A DNA stretch of 64,000 bases from Diaporthe sp. PMI_573 (taxonomy: Eukaryota > Ascomycota > Sordariomycetes > Diaporthales > Diaporthaceae), in contig JAJTUP010000001.1 in the NCBI GenBank assembly GCA_021399435.1, positions 558,001 to 622,000 on the forward strand. The letters are read 5' to 3'. The notes beneath the pieces were generated by a model, which was not told the origin of the DNA, made no database searches, and worked only from the letters and a program-made list of their open reading frames with translations. Below are positions 23,034 to 34,573 of this stretch, one piece after another. The position numbers and the translations under genes were made by a program. Position 1 is the stretch's first letter; each line of letters opens with the position of its first letter.

Positions 23034-25524
23034 TTATCCTCCAAACGGGAAGGGAGCAATCGCCCCAGGCGGTAGAGTGCCGGGTTCTGGGATTGGCTGA
23101 GGGGGCGCGCCTGGTTCGTGCAACGTTCTTCGAACCCAGCGCCTGTCGTTTGCTGAAAGTGGGTTCCTGGCTACGCCTTGTGCAACCCTCGCTCTTATTT
23201 GGGTCAAATCGGGCCGGTCAGCCGGCATGTGCTTACAACAGTCGCTGACTAGGTCACAGAGGATTCTTCCGAACTGTGTATGATAGTCTCGGAATCTCAT
23301 CTCGCCGGTGTATGTCCACCCTTGGTTTCCCATGTTGGCCCCTGATCGCGGCACAGGTGTTGCCCGCGGCGGGGCTTCCGGCTGTTGCAATAGCATGCAG
23401 CACCAAATATTCTGCACCGAGGGTGTTCAGCTGAGGAATCTAATCCACGGGAGGGCATGGAGGCTTACAAGAGCGATGTGGAAGATGTTGCTCTTCTCAT
23501 TGAACGCGCCGGCGGCTCCCACACCTGTGGCAAAATTCGTGAGGCCCTCGCTGTAAGGCTCGTAGTTGGCATAGTCCCACTCAGCTGAGAAATGCTCGGG
23601 CAGATAATACGCCTGCCTTCCTGAGTACCTCCTAGTCCAAAGATTATCCCTGTGCATAACTATTAGTTTGGGCCATCAACGGGGAGGGGCCATTGTGTGC
23701 CACCGGAAAAGATTTGAGCAATGGTGTGGATCAATATGAGAGGTCTTCTTACAATCTCTGGAAGTTATTGGGCGGCATGAAAGTTGGCAAACCCAACTGA
23801 ATTGGATAACAGGAGTATTCGAAGTCTCCGACCTGCAACAAGTCAGCATTGATGTGTGCTAGGCAGTGGCAAATTGAAGGAGATATGTACCTGCAGCCGG
23901 GGTACGTCGTCATGAGTATTAACGTGATAGTCTTCGACATAAACTAGGTTTATATCAATATCGCGTCATCACAAATGGATTTTTAAAGCGTTGGAATGCG
24001 TACTATTCGAGGGACTAAGTATCATATGCACAAGATTTTCGTATCCGTTCAGAGGATTAGCTGGAATGACTTCTGGCAATTCTGGACCAAATAGAGGAAG
24101 TGTTGGATTGACTTGAAATCTTGGAGGATATGCCATGGCGACACATGCTTCGACTACTATAGGCACCAGACTTTAGAACAACAGATACATGTGTGCTGAA
24201 TCGTGGGTTGACTCAACCAATGAAGCCCCACCACGCCCCCGGGGGTACTCACGACATTCGAAGAGGCGCCAGAGGACCGATCTTGGGAAGGTTTCTGCCT
24301 CACTAGATACCCTTGCTATCCTGTTACAAAGTCAATCAGTGTTTTGTCTGGGTTTTAATGCTGGAAGCAAGTAAAATCCCATACGATATACGAATGACAA
24401 CTGCGAGACTGCCGGAGCCGGTTCAAGTGACAACTTACCACTTTCCCAAGTCACCGTGTCTTGCGTATTCCGTCCATATATGTTCCATACTCATGTCTAG
24501 AGCTGCGGCCTGCGCCACTTGGAGTGGAGTTGCACCGGGAGCTAAATAATTCCTAAGAGGAGCACGCTGAATTATGTGCGGCGTGCGGGATAGTCTCTAT
24601 CTCTCGCAGAGACCATTGATCACGAATCAGCTTCTTTTTCTCTTCAAAGAGGATGCGCAGATCTTGCTTTCCCCCTTTTTGCACAGGGGTGGACGCCACC
24701 GTAGGGCCACTCGGTGTCAAGATCCCTCCGCGGGGGACTGAACGGCCGGGCGAATAAGAAGGAAGAGCAAGAAATCAACTCACATCTGACTTTGTCATCG
24801 TATCATTGAACACTGAAAGCGCAATGGGCCCGAAGAAGCGAACTTTGCAGACCACGTTGCCAGCACCGCCCGCAGGATTCGTGTAGTGCCAAAGTGTCGT
24901 TGTACTGTGGAGATCCTGTGATTTCGTTGTCGGAACGCACATCGCGGCCAATATCTCACAGGACACCGAAGCGGTCACGCTCGACTCGAAGGTAGACAAC
25001 ATGGTCATTCATAAGAAGCTCTCCACAAGCATAGGCATACTTGGATAGAAGAGGTCTCTGTTGGTGCCACTTACCCAACCCAGCTGCTTCACAAAGGACA
25101 TATTGCTGATGAGCAGGCGGCCCCTGATGAGGGGCGAGTTCATTGTCGACTGGGAGAAAGCTCGGTCAAAGGCGGATGGTCTTCTGGTCGGTAAGTCTCC
25201 GCTGAATTCGCCAATGCCTGAGCCAACCGTGCCCCGGTTTGCGATTGCCATCGCGAGCTGTGCTCTTGCCTCGGCAGATCCTGCTGGAGGCGCAATTTGG
25301 AAAGGCGGCGCCCCGGGGACAGGCTGTCTCCATGCTGCAATACGCGCACGCTGGGCCATGGACGTCCTATCGATAATCGAATACCCGGTTCTCCTGTACA
25401 TATCGTGTGCGAAGCCTGCACGCGCCTGAGTATTGATGAAGTTTTGGGTCTTTGGCGGGTATCCCAGGGGATTCGCAGGTGCTGCATTTACAGGAGCAGC
25501 TGCTGGAGGTGGAGCAGCTGCCAT
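23034..25524 (-). pseudogene. Degenerate fungal Ser/Thr protein-kinase gene
   Basis: Multi-exon kinase-fold gene that looks inactivated. The N-terminal exon from 25524 is A/P-rich, then basic. Kinase pieces follow: an alpha-C-like LREIETIPHAAH, then RNYLAPGATPL with EHIWTEYARHGDLGKW (hinge), VLWRLFECL and EACVAMAYPPR (alpha-E), GYENLVHMILSPSNIYV (catalytic loop), PRLQVGDFEYSCY (DFG region), RYSGRQAYYLPEHF, and the C-lobe DLVSDCCKHMPADRPDLTQIRARV. The catalytic Asp of HRD is replaced by Ile (codon 24020-24022) and DFG is DFE. Between HAAH and the next exon the frame is broken by an unpaired base at 24570-24573 with no intron able to repair it. Introns I could place: 23944-24003 and 23833-23890. 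The upstream exons (24.8-25.1 kb) also do not join cleanly. A functional pseudokinase is the alternative. Confidence 0.6.
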
Positions 25525-26364
25525 TTTTTAGTGGGCGCAATATTGTTCCAATGTTTGTTGATAGAGATCAATATTGATGAACTCTGCACAACCGCACGAA
25601 GGGATCCGAGTCTCGCTACCGAGGTATGCAGCGTCGATGCTTTTTGGTCTGGTCCATATGTGGCCTTGAGTTAGGACAAAGAGGTATCCCGAGTTGTCTG
25701 TTTCCGTACAGCGGCCCACGTGTGCACACGTGAATAGAAGACACGCACAAAGGTCTTGTGCCAATACAAACGTCATCCTCAATTGAGATCAAGTTCGCTT
25801 AACTAGACTGGTTAGTTACACAATTTAGACCGAAAACCCTGGCCTCAATGGCCGGCCAGAACGGACATTCAGCTACCCCAACAGACAAGCGGTAAAAAGG
25901 TAGCCGTCTCTATGTTTGCATGGAAAATGAAGAGAAGTCTACTTGCAATTTGGCATATGGCATGTGCCTATGCTGACGAGAATCAAAGCATTGAACGCAA
26001 ATGAATGCCAAGTTACCAAGGTACACGAAGAGGAAGAGGAGGTGTGACTGGAGGACGATCACACCGTTGCAATGAGAGGAGCCACTTGTGATTGACTAGC
26101 AAGTTCCAAGCAATTGTTCGGCCATGATCCCTGTTGTCTGTGGATACCGAGGTATCGTCACTCCCCCCACCCTAGACCGTAGGATGGAGATCAATGCCGC
26201 CTCACCTTCAAAGGCACTCAATCACTCAAACTGCTATCTCGCCTCGAATCTGACAAAAGACTGCTAAAAAATACCTCTGTTTTGGCAGTGAGTGGCGGAT
26301 CATAACTCTGTGGAAACGCCTCACCATTGTTCAGATCTTGCCGAGTCGAGAACGAATCCCCACC
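25525..26364. other. Divergent intergenic region
   Basis: About 0.84 kb between two divergent starts. No gene is seen and no regulatory site was identified with confidence. Confidence 0.5.
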
Positions 26365-27291
26365 ATGGGCGACGTCGGCATCAAGAAGGTGGCAGCACCA
26401 TGGAAGTGTACCGCTGATGTCTATGCTGCGTACTTCTTCTCGAGCCCGAAGAGCAAGGCATCTGCTGATATAGACACCATCGCATTCTCGCCGCTCGAGA
26501 AGGAGTCATCACCCTTCTCCTCTCCCGAGGGCAGCCGTTTCGCCGGAGGAATGGGCAGCTTCATGCTCGTCCGCTACTCAGACACCCCGGTCGGGACATA
26601 TGACGAGCTGGCCATCATACCGGGCGCCTACACGTACCGTGTGCAGGACAAGAAGGGTAACTGGGTAGAGAAGAAAAGCCCACGGGTGACAAGGATCTAC
26701 GTCTCGCAGAAAGACACGCTTTACAATGGCCGACTGAGTGAGACACTCCCCGCCCCTCCTACCCAACGATAACAGACTCAAGCTGCTGACCAGACCCAAC
26801 CCGAAGACTGGAATATCCCCAAGCACCTAGCCAGCTTCGAATGGAAGGACCTTCCCAACGGTGCAAAGCAGTGCAAGGTCTTCCCGCACGACACGAGCGG
26901 CGACGCAACCGAGGCATCACCCAGCACCACCCCGCTGTTCCAAGCATCCTTCAAGACAGTGCCGCTTGTCCCCTCCTTCCCGCTGTCGACCAAGTGGTTT
27001 GAGTACCTCGGCGTGGACACGGCCCTCGTGCAGCCGCCCGTGCCGCAGGGGGCGACCCCAGAGGTCGTCGGGACCGAGGAGTGGTGTCGGTGCCCGTCCG
27101 TGCAGTCCGCCTCCCGGACTCACGTCGGGTGGATGGACCTCAACCAGAGGGACGAGGACGGGAAGCTGACGGGCCTGTTTGAGAATTTCTGGCCCGGGTT
27201 GGGGAGGTGGCAGCTCGCTGTGAGGATGGACAATGCCATCTTGGATATAAGGGAGGGGGAGCATTGGCGTGCACCGAAGGCCAACTTGTGA
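26365..27291 (+). CDS. Acetoacetate decarboxylase-like fold protein
   Basis: Two exons (26365-26737, 26783-27291) give 293 residues. The 45-bp intron has a GTGAGA donor, and only the CAAG acceptor at 26782 keeps the frame and restores DWNIPKHLASFEWKD. The sequence resembles the fungal members of the acetoacetate decarboxylase superfamily: APWKCTADVYAAYFF, a glycine-rich FAGGMGSFMLVRYSDTPVGTYDELAIIPGAY, RVTRIYVSQKDTLYNGR, WNIPKHLA and a C-terminal GRWQLAVRMDNAILDIREGE. Many of these fungal proteins lack proof of decarboxylase activity and may bind small lipophilic molecules. The catalytic Schiff-base lysine of true decarboxylases was not located, so the reaction is not assigned. No signal peptide. 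Confidence 0.6.
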
Positions 27292-27894
27292 TGGAATACC
27301 ACAGGAAAAGATTGCTCGAGTGTGCAAGTAACGACTTGAGGATACTCGGACCACAGGCCTGACTCGAATGGGTGGTTCTTTTATTTATCACGCTCACTAT
27401 CATACCCTATCAGTGCCTGTATCTCATTTCTCAGGCAAAGTCTGACAAGAATGACATATGGGAGTTTGTGAGCATTTGAGCAATTTTGTACTTGCCCTTG
27501 ATTTTGCAAAAGCAAGTTTTTTAACCAAACAACCCTAATCAACATATACAATCATTCATCCTTATGTGTTGGCCTGATTCTACGCATCCTTCCAGAACGT
27601 GATCCACGCTACTTTAAGCTATGTTTGAGATTGCTGGGTCTAGGGAGGCGTTAGTGCACAACACTCAGCGCCGTGGACGAATTCAGCTCGGTCACAGAGC
27701 GAAGACTGCTGAATAAGGTTTCTTACGCGGGGTTGACAACCGCCATCTCCAAATTCCACCGCAGCTGCATGACTGTCAAACATTGCCAGCACGTTCAGCC
27801 CAGCCCAACAGCATCAAAGAAGGGGAAAGTCATCAATGAATTTTTGAAAGACAAATTCAATAACTCCAGCCACGAAGTCCCGGCATCATCAACC
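27292..27894. other. Intergenic and likely 5' leader of the DUF4267 gene
   Basis: About 0.6 kb. The frame of the next gene stays open upstream from 27673, but without an ATG in good context and without family resemblance, so I treat it as untranslated. Confidence 0.45.
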
Positions 27895-28299
27895 ATGTTT
27901 CTCGGCCTCACCACAGCAGCCTTCGCCAACTCGGCCGCCGTCCTGAACATCCTGCCCACCTTCAGCGGGATCTATGGAATACTACGCCCCGGCGGCGCCC
28001 TTGCTATGCTGGGATTCCCTATACCACAGGAACCCAAGGAGCAGAAGCTCTCCTTATCCCTGCTGCGCATGTACGCCGTGCGGCAGGCTACAATAGGCAT
28101 CACCAACCTCGCGCTGTGGTGGGCCGGGGAGCACCGGCTGATGGGCGTCTTGATGCTGGCCAACACGCCCGTGGCTATCGTTGACGGATTTGTCACTCTC
28201 TGGCAGACTGGCGGTGGAGGATGGGGGCACTGGGGGTTCATGCCCCTCGGGATGGTGTTGACGGCCGGGCTCCTCGGGGCCCCTCTTGGGGATGCTTAG
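27895..28299 (+). CDS. DUF4267-like small integral membrane protein
   Basis: 134 residues from the ATG at 27895, no intron. About four hydrophobic segments are seen: FLGLTTAAFANSAAVLNILP, GGALAMLGF, YAVRQATIGITNLALWWAG, MGVLMLANTPVAIVDGFVTLW and the C-terminal FMPLGMVLTAGLLGAPLG. The order (GxxxxxRPxxAL near the first loop, YAVRxxxxG, HRxxG, and D in the third helix) fits the fungal DUF4267 family, whose function is unknown. I chose this start because homologous proteins begin with a short first helix of this type. Confidence 0.65.
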   Translation: MFLGLTTAAFANSAAVLNILPTFSGIYGILRPGGALAMLGFPIPQEPKEQKLSLSLLRMYAVRQATIGITNLALWWAGEHRLMGVLMLANTPVAIVDGFVTLWQTGGGGWGHWGFMPLGMVLTAGLLGAPLGDA

Positions 28300-29096
28300 T
28301 GTCGTGAATGAATGGTAGGTAGGGTGGCATGGCTGAGGGGTTCCATGAACCCATGGGCCGTGTGTGAAAAGACATAGAGAGATATCTGGGGGAATGTGGA
28401 TGTCCATCTGGGGAGCCATCGGCTCTTGGGCAAGATACGGTATGGAACGGAGGGAGATGTGAGCTTGCGCACAATTTGTGATGATATGAAGGAAGGCGGA
28501 TTGGGAGGTTAATTTTGTCAACCTCGAGCTACGGATCAGGCTTGAAGGGTCTGTAAATCAGCCCTTTTAGGCCTGAAAATCTTGAGGAATGGCGAACTCG
28601 GCCATGTGATCCGCAAGTGAAAAGTCGACTTCGGGCTGTTGGGCCTGCGAGCTACGACTTGGCGTCAGTTGGATTTCCGATGTTGGTCACGGAACAAAGT
28701 GGGTAACAATGCCGCGCGGTGTAAAATATGTCCAGTAACTTACTTGCTCCTGTACTTTTCAACAATGTCACTCAACCCTAATTACACAATTTCTGCAATC
28801 TTCTGCACCCAAAGACATTTCCATCGGTATTATACTCAACATGAAATAAATGTCCAACACGAGCAGTAACTCCTACAGTATCTGTCGGCTTAAGTAATCA
28901 CGCTGGGGCCTGCGACGCTTCTCTGTACATAAATAACAGCCAGCCGCCCACCTGTCTTGTGATGAATCCGACTCCACCAACCTCATCACATCTCTATGGT
29001 CTCCTCACTGACACTCAAGCTCGACTAACTCACCATCACACCTTTCAACACACATTCCGACATCTTTTGTACGCTCCATAACCCAAATCCGCTACA
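28300..29096. other. Intergenic, promoter of the kinase-like gene
   Basis: About 0.8 kb without a supported gene. The right part is C/T-rich, as is common just upstream of fungal start codons. Confidence 0.45.
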
Positions 29097-30281
29097 ATGA
29101 GCACCAGACAAGGCGCACCTATCATGCCCACTTCCGCTTCTGGGATCCCGGCCGGCGACACTCGTCGTTGCCCAACTCCGCCCTCATCTTCTAAAGGGCC
29201 CCCAAGTGCCAGTCTTCAGCCCCCTCCTCTGCCTTATGTACGCGGTGCGCACTTCGAAATTAAGCCACACAACCCGGCGCCGCCCTTCGACAATGGCAGC
29301 GGATATGACAACCCAGATGCGAAGGAGTGGAATCCGAACCCGTGGCCCTTCGGTGATGACGCGCCTAAAGGCATTGTCGCCCAGTACCTCGCGCACCCGC
29401 CAAGGAAGCCAAGGGACAAAACTCCTCCCAAGGACCAGGTTAAGCATAACCTGGTAGTCACCCAGCAGATCCGGTGTGGCGACGACTGCTTGGCTCAGGT
29501 GGTACGGTGCCTTGTGGACGGGGAGGAGCGTGTTGCTAAGATCTTCGACCCCCTGTACGTCGAGATTAATAGATGTAACGAGTATGGATTTCCGCCCACG
29601 TACTATTCCGAGCGCTTCTACTCGTGCGAGGCGGCTGCATATAAGAGGATCAAGGAGAGCGGCCTGGACGGACGATATACCCCCAAGTTCTATGATTGTT
29701 GGTTCCTCGAGCTGCCCCTGCCTATTGGCAAGGGAGACGTGGTTTGTCGCGAGGTCTGCCTGATCTTACAGGAATTCATCCCAGGCGACACCATAGAGGC
29801 CCTCATGAAACGTGGAGAAGCGGAAAAGATTCACCCCGACACCCGGGTAGACCTGCTAGACCGGCTCATGGAGGCCATCAGCCACCTCACCTTCATCGGA
29901 GTAATAAACGACGACGAACACCCCCGGAACTTCATGGTGACCAAGGATGCAAAGGATGGATGGCAGATCACGCTTATAGATTTCAGCCACTCCCGCGTAC
30001 GGGACCTACCCAATTCTACATGGTGGACAACAACTCGAATTCGGGAACAGAAGCGGCCTGAATCTCCGATGACTGTTTTGAGGCATTGTTGGCCGCCTCA
30101 CTGTTCTGGCTGGATACCCGAGAAATGCGACGGCCGCACTGAGGCTGCTTTGCGCGAGAGGCTTGAGCACATGGAGAAGCGATGGGGAAATTCTCCTGAG
30201 TACGAACCTGTCGACCGCAGAAAACTAAACGAGTACATCGGTTTTCTCCGTGAAAGATGGCTTTCATCAGAGGATGTTTAG
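29097..30281 (+). CDS. Protein-kinase-like (phosphotransferase fold) protein
   Basis: Single exon, 394 residues. The first 70 residues are P/S-rich and disordered. A kinase-like fold follows: VVRCLVDGEERVAKIFDP (beta 3 with the ATP-binding Lys), SERFYSCEAAAYKRIKE (alpha-C Glu), CLILQEFIPGDTIEAL (hinge), LMEAISHLTFIGVINDDEHPRNFMV (catalytic loop, with the D-D-x-H-P-R-N pattern in place of HRDxxxxN) and ITLIDFSHSRVRD (DFG-like IDF). This layout is that of fungal kinase-like proteins often found in accessory regions, nearer to aminoglycoside-phosphotransferase-type folds than to classical Ser/Thr kinases. All key Asp and Asn residues are present, so activity is possible. The substrate is unknown. 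Confidence 0.7.
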   Translation: MSTRQGAPIMPTSASGIPAGDTRRCPTPPSSSKGPPSASLQPPPLPYVRGAHFEIKPHNPAPPFDNGSGYDNPDAKEWNPNPWPFGDDAPKGIVAQYLAHPPRKPRDKTPPKDQVKHNLVVTQQIRCGDDCLAQVVRCLVDGEERVAKIFDPLYVEINRCNEYGFPPTYYSERFYSCEAAAYKRIKESGLDGRYTPKFYDCWFLELPLPIGKGDVVCREVCLILQEFIPGDTIEALMKRGEAEKIHPDTRVDLLDRLMEAISHLTFIGVINDDEHPRNFMVTKDAKDGWQITLIDFSHSRVRDLPNSTWWTTTRIREQKRPESPMTVLRHCWPPHCSGWIPEKCDGRTEAALRERLEHMEKRWGNSPEYEPVDRRKLNEYIGFLRERWLSSEDV

Positions 30282-30564
30282 ATGACTCAAGTTGTTGTGA
30301 ACCAACACGTATAGCACCAAGCACACGGTTCATTATCCCTCGGGGCTTGCAGTATTGCGCCCAGGGTGGCCAACCAGTCATATAGATAGATAGTTGCTAT
30401 ATAGAGCTATACGTGAAGATGCAGTATTCTGATGAATACATACAATACATTAAGCCAAGAGGAAGGAAAGGAGAAAAGAAACCCCCAATTTAGCAGGGAT
30501 GTTTGAAGCAACATCGCCGGGATCATCATTCTGTTGTCCACCAATCACTTTCTCATTGCCCAAC
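30282..30564. other. Short intergenic region between convergent genes
   Basis: Under 0.3 kb between the stop of the kinase-like gene and the end of the rhodopsin-like gene. Nothing further is seen. Confidence 0.4.
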
Positions 30565-31593
30565 TCATACTACAGAAATGCCATTCTGTCGATCAGCGTG
30601 CACAGAAGCCAAGCCTGCCGGGGATACTTCCACTCTGCCGCCCAGTGCACTCTTTGATGGTGAAACTACTGATGTCGGAGCCGGGTCGAGGTACGGGTCC
30701 TTTTCTAGGTTTGCAACGTGCAGGCAGGTCTTACTACTCCGACGGTCAATTCGAAAAAACTTGAACGCATCATGCTTGAGCCCTCCACTGCCTTCGCTAA
30801 AGGATTTGTTCGAGCGAAGTGACGTAAGCCAGCGGGTGAGCTTGCTGACCGACAAAAAGGATAAAGTTCCCTTGGGTAGAACAGACCGTAGAAAGGGCAG
30901 ATTGGCGCACACTATTGCCATCGCAATTTCTACGACGATCCAAACCATTGCGCGGTAGATGTCGACTAAGGAGGTGGTGGTTAGTGAAATTGTTTAAGAA
31001 GGTAGAATGACCAAGGATAGAATGAATAGAAGCCCGCGTACCACGCTGTGTGTTTGAGGGATTGTACAGGTAAACGATGCGGAGTACACATATAATACAG
31101 ACGCTAAGATCACCGAAGTCAGTGTTTCAGGGCCGGTTGTAGCAAAGGAGGGTATCGTTACGCACAAGGTGACCAAACTGAAGACGGCGATGGTCATGAT
31201 TTTCTTGCCTTTGGCCATGTTCAACCTCATGACCATGCGAGCCGGCAGAATTAAAATGGCCACATCGAGAATGATGTTCAAAATCTCGTACCCGAGAGCT
31301 AGCTCTCCAAAAGGCATGCATTTGGCCGTGGTCGCTGCCACCAGATCCCAAGTCGCATATATTGGGTCACACTGGAATGCGACGAGAAACATACTGATCA
31401 TGCCCCAGGCAAGCACAAGACCGCCAACAATGAGGACGGGAAGTCGGAATTCGGATGCGGCTGAGAAGATAGACCAATACCAAAAGAGAACGGACATCTT
31501 GATAAAAGCAAGGATAAGAGTCATGACAATCTCTGTCACCCAAAGATATTTTAACAAGGTGTATAGCTGCTCCGTGCTTGTGAATTCAGTCAT
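30565..31593 (-). pseudogene. Truncated rhodopsin-like (Pth11-type) 7-TM receptor gene
   Basis: The frame from 31593 encodes TM3 onward of the fungal rhodopsin-domain family: LYTLLKYLWVTEIVMTLILAFIKMSVLFWYWSIF, a TM4 VGGLVLAWGMISMFLVAFQCDPIYATWD, then KCMPFGELALGYEILNIILDVAILILPARMVMRLNMAKGKKIMTI. Another exon (VDIYRAMVWIVVEIAMAIVCANLP, about 30965 down to 30565) supplies TM7 and a cytoplasmic tail. The N-terminal part is damaged: DILMTVGLAQ in front of 31593 is in another frame, separated by only about 30 bases, too few for an intron. The join between TM6 and TM7 is also unclear. The intact family includes Pth11-like receptors and plasma-membrane proteins of unknown role. A very short unusual intron is the alternative to decay. 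Confidence 0.55.
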
Positions 31594-32913
31594 AACGAGT
31601 GTACCACTGCACTGGATGAGACCTGAGCCAGTCCCACAGTCATTAGTATATCAAAGAGACTCATGTTCTTCCAAGGTCAGGAGGTTGACGGTGTGGACGA
31701 GTCTAGGTCCTTGGCCTGGACTTGACTGTCTCGTTTGTTGTCTTCATGGGTCGAACCGACGGGGTTTTGCAGAACAGCTTTCTATTTGGCTATGAAATCA
31801 GTTAGTAGTCACAGGTCCCACTGTCATAATTTCTTTTTTTACCCAATTATGGCCAAGAGATCAAAGACCGATTTAAACGCCGTATTTCAGGTGCTGGTTG
31901 GAGGAAACCGGACAGTGCGTTATCGATTGGAGCGCGCTCGCATGGTCCCTCGCCTCAAACGCTTAGAGGGTGCATGAAGATGCCGTGGGACTTAATGAGC
32001 ATAGGTACCAGATAGACAGCCCCCCCTGGGGGTCTAGGAGCTAATCGTCTTATAGAACAATATTGCCCACCTCTTCCAACACCCTCTTCGCCTGTACCCA
32101 CTCCCACACCCCCGGACCAGAGCACCTCTACAACCAGACTCCTCTCCCTCAACTCTATACCTCTCGCCCTCCTCGCACACTCCCTATTCTAATCTTACCC
32201 TCTAGCTTATTCAACGCCGAGTCTACAGTAACGGGCCAATCTTCTAATCAGCTATCAAGTTTCTAGCAGTTGTCGTAGCCAAATTTCCGTTCAGGGGCTA
32301 TTCTAGATGCATATCGTGGATGGTTCCCTGTCAGCATCGCAGGCGGGTAGGGACTCAGTTTGATCCTAGGTTCAGGTTTGGAGATCAGCCTAAACAAGCT
32401 TTGTGCTTTGCGGATGAATTGTGCGGACCTCATTGTGGATCGTCGTTGATGCGGAGATTGCACAAGGAAAGTCTGCCCCAATCAAGCATGTGGCATTTCA
32501 TAACATGTCATAACAAGCGCCGCACACGATAAATTAGGCCTCATGGTATTCGTTTATGTACTCGGACCGGCATCGCTGCTCCATATGAGGCATGCAGTCC
32601 GGCAAGTGGATGTGCACGATAATGGGGAAAAAAGTGAGATTTGAATATTAATCAACGCACAAACTCGGCTGATCAAGGCGGTATTCCCCGTTTCGAAAAT
32701 AATGGGTCTCATAAAGTGCCCAGGCGGGCGGGTATCTGGCCAAGCGATGCCAATCCTGAGCATGTGGGTTTCCTGGGTCTATTATGTGGGGATGTCTGTC
32801 TCTTGTCGATCGAATCGAACCACCGGCATTTAAACTCGTCTGCTCTCGCACCAAGAATTTTACCTGTTCTGACCGATTTAGCATGTCGGAATAATCAGCT
32901 TACCTGGAGAAAC
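31594..32913. other. 1.3 kb intergenic region
   Basis: Left part (to about 31750) carries the broken 5' end of the rhodopsin-like gene. About 32050-32270 is a C/T-rich strand-biased stretch. No intact gene is supported. Confidence 0.45.
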
Positions 32914-34075
32914 ATGGCGCACTTTCAAAAAATTGCCGTGGTTGGGGTGCGTGTATTTCCTGCGTTACTGTTATCTTTTTGGTTTTCTGACAGTGCTTGC
33001 AGGGAGGCGGCAACCTTGGCAAATTCATCGTCGAGTCTTTGTTGCGCGAAAACTTTGCTGTCACAGTCATCAGTCGATTGGATTCAACGACAAAGGTCTC
33101 CCCCGCGGTCAATATTAAAAAGGTTGACTTCAAGTCGGAAGAATCGCTTACAGCTGCTCTCGCCGGCCATGATGCGCTCGTTTGCGTCATCGGTACCATG
33201 GCAACTGGCGAGCAACTCAGGCTCGTTGATGCCGCTGTGGCGGCCAAGATCAAACGATTTATTCCATCCGAGTACGGGTTGAACACGCGAACTGTGGGAG
33301 CATCGACCAAGCTAGGGAAAATGTTGGGCACCAAGATCAAGACGATTGATTATTTGATTGCCAAGGCTGAGGAATTTAGCTGGTTCTCTTGGACAGGACT
33401 TGGAAACAACTTGTTCTTCGACTGGGTAAGCATTCCGGGGGTAATGTGTCTTTTCGCCTGTCTATTGTTTTCTCACCGTGACCGATAGTCCATGAAAGCC
33501 AGCCTGCTTGGCATTGACCTCACAGCTAAACGGGCCACCATTGTCGACTCCGGAGACGAGCCTTTCTCAACAACGAACCTGGATCTTATAGGCCAGGCCG
33601 TTGCTTCGATATTGAAGAAGCCTGATGAGACTAAAAATCAGTACCTCAGTGAGTATAACCCCTTAACAGTGCCTCTGCAACGCCTTGGCCAACGTGGAAG
33701 GCCCCATCGCTGCCCTAAGTCGTGCCTTGAGAGCCAACTGAAGTATTGAGCCTCAAGATCAGACAGTGACTAACCTGAAATGTAGTGATCTCATCTTTTA
33801 CTACAACGCAGAACGAGATCCTCGAACTTGCGCAGCAACTGACTGGTAGCAAATTCGAGACGAAACACATCACTGCCGCCGAAGCGGAGAAGTCTGCTGA
33901 CGACAATCTGTCATCTGGCCAGGCATACAACGCATTCTGGGACTATGTGCATCAGTATCAGTTTGCGGACGGTGCAGGCCATGCTTTGAAGCAAGAGAAT
34001 AGCGCGAATGTATTGTTAGGTCTGGAAAAGGGGAACGTGGTCGACAGCATGAAGAGCATCCTCGCCGGTGTTTAG
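32914..34075 (+). CDS. NmrA-like / isoflavone-reductase-like NAD(P)-binding protein
   Basis: Four exons (32914-32946, 33003-33425, 33489-33648, 33786-34075) give 301 residues, normal for the family. Splicing intron 1 (GTGCGT to TGCAG) makes the N-terminal nucleotide-binding motif KIAVVGGGGNLGKFIVESLL. TVISRLDST follows at the end of beta 2, then VDFKSEESLTAALAGHDALVCVIG, KRFIPSEYGLNT (the conserved FxPSEFG of isoflavone-reductase-like proteins) and the Lys-containing GTKIKTIDYLIAK. It is cytosolic and likely reduces or senses a small molecule through NADPH. The substrate cannot be given. It lies 0.5 kb upstream of an SDR on the same strand, so the two may act in one pathway. Confidence 0.82.
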
Positions 34076-34573
34076 GTTTTGATGTTCTATTTAATTCCTG
34101 CGCAGAACTCTTGGCATACGTAGACCACGTCGCAAGACAGAAATGGCTACCAGCAGGCTCGGGAGCTCTTACTTCGTAAGACGCTACATGCGTGGCCCGA
34201 TGGACTGGCTTGGCATGTAAGCAAATATTACATCCTCGAAGTCAGACTCGCGTGTTGAATACGCATTTGGTCCCCTGGTACACTCAGAGGTTGATAAGAG
34301 TGGGCAGTCTTGCGTCTGTAGGAACAGATCCGTGGCTAGTTTCCTTCCATTAGTGGGCCTCGTCCAAAATGTATCGGACTTGCGCAACGGTAATCCTTCC
34401 GAGATCCATTGGCCTGCTGCTCGATTATGCTTCAATCGCCGCAGCACCATTGTTGTCCTTTCCGCCACTTATGCACACTTTTGTCAATCCCAAACATGTT
34501 TACAGAGTGAGCGTATCGTTTGTTTATCCTACTTGTCTGATATAAATAATTTACCAAAGCCTGTCAAGCTGCC
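34076..34573. other. Intergenic, SDR promoter
   Basis: About 0.5 kb between same-strand reductase genes. No gene or identified site. Confidence 0.4.

Noticed and set aside
27673..27894. N-terminal extension of the DUF4267 protein
   Set aside because: No ATG at its start and no resemblance to the family; the ATG at 27895 gives the usual length.
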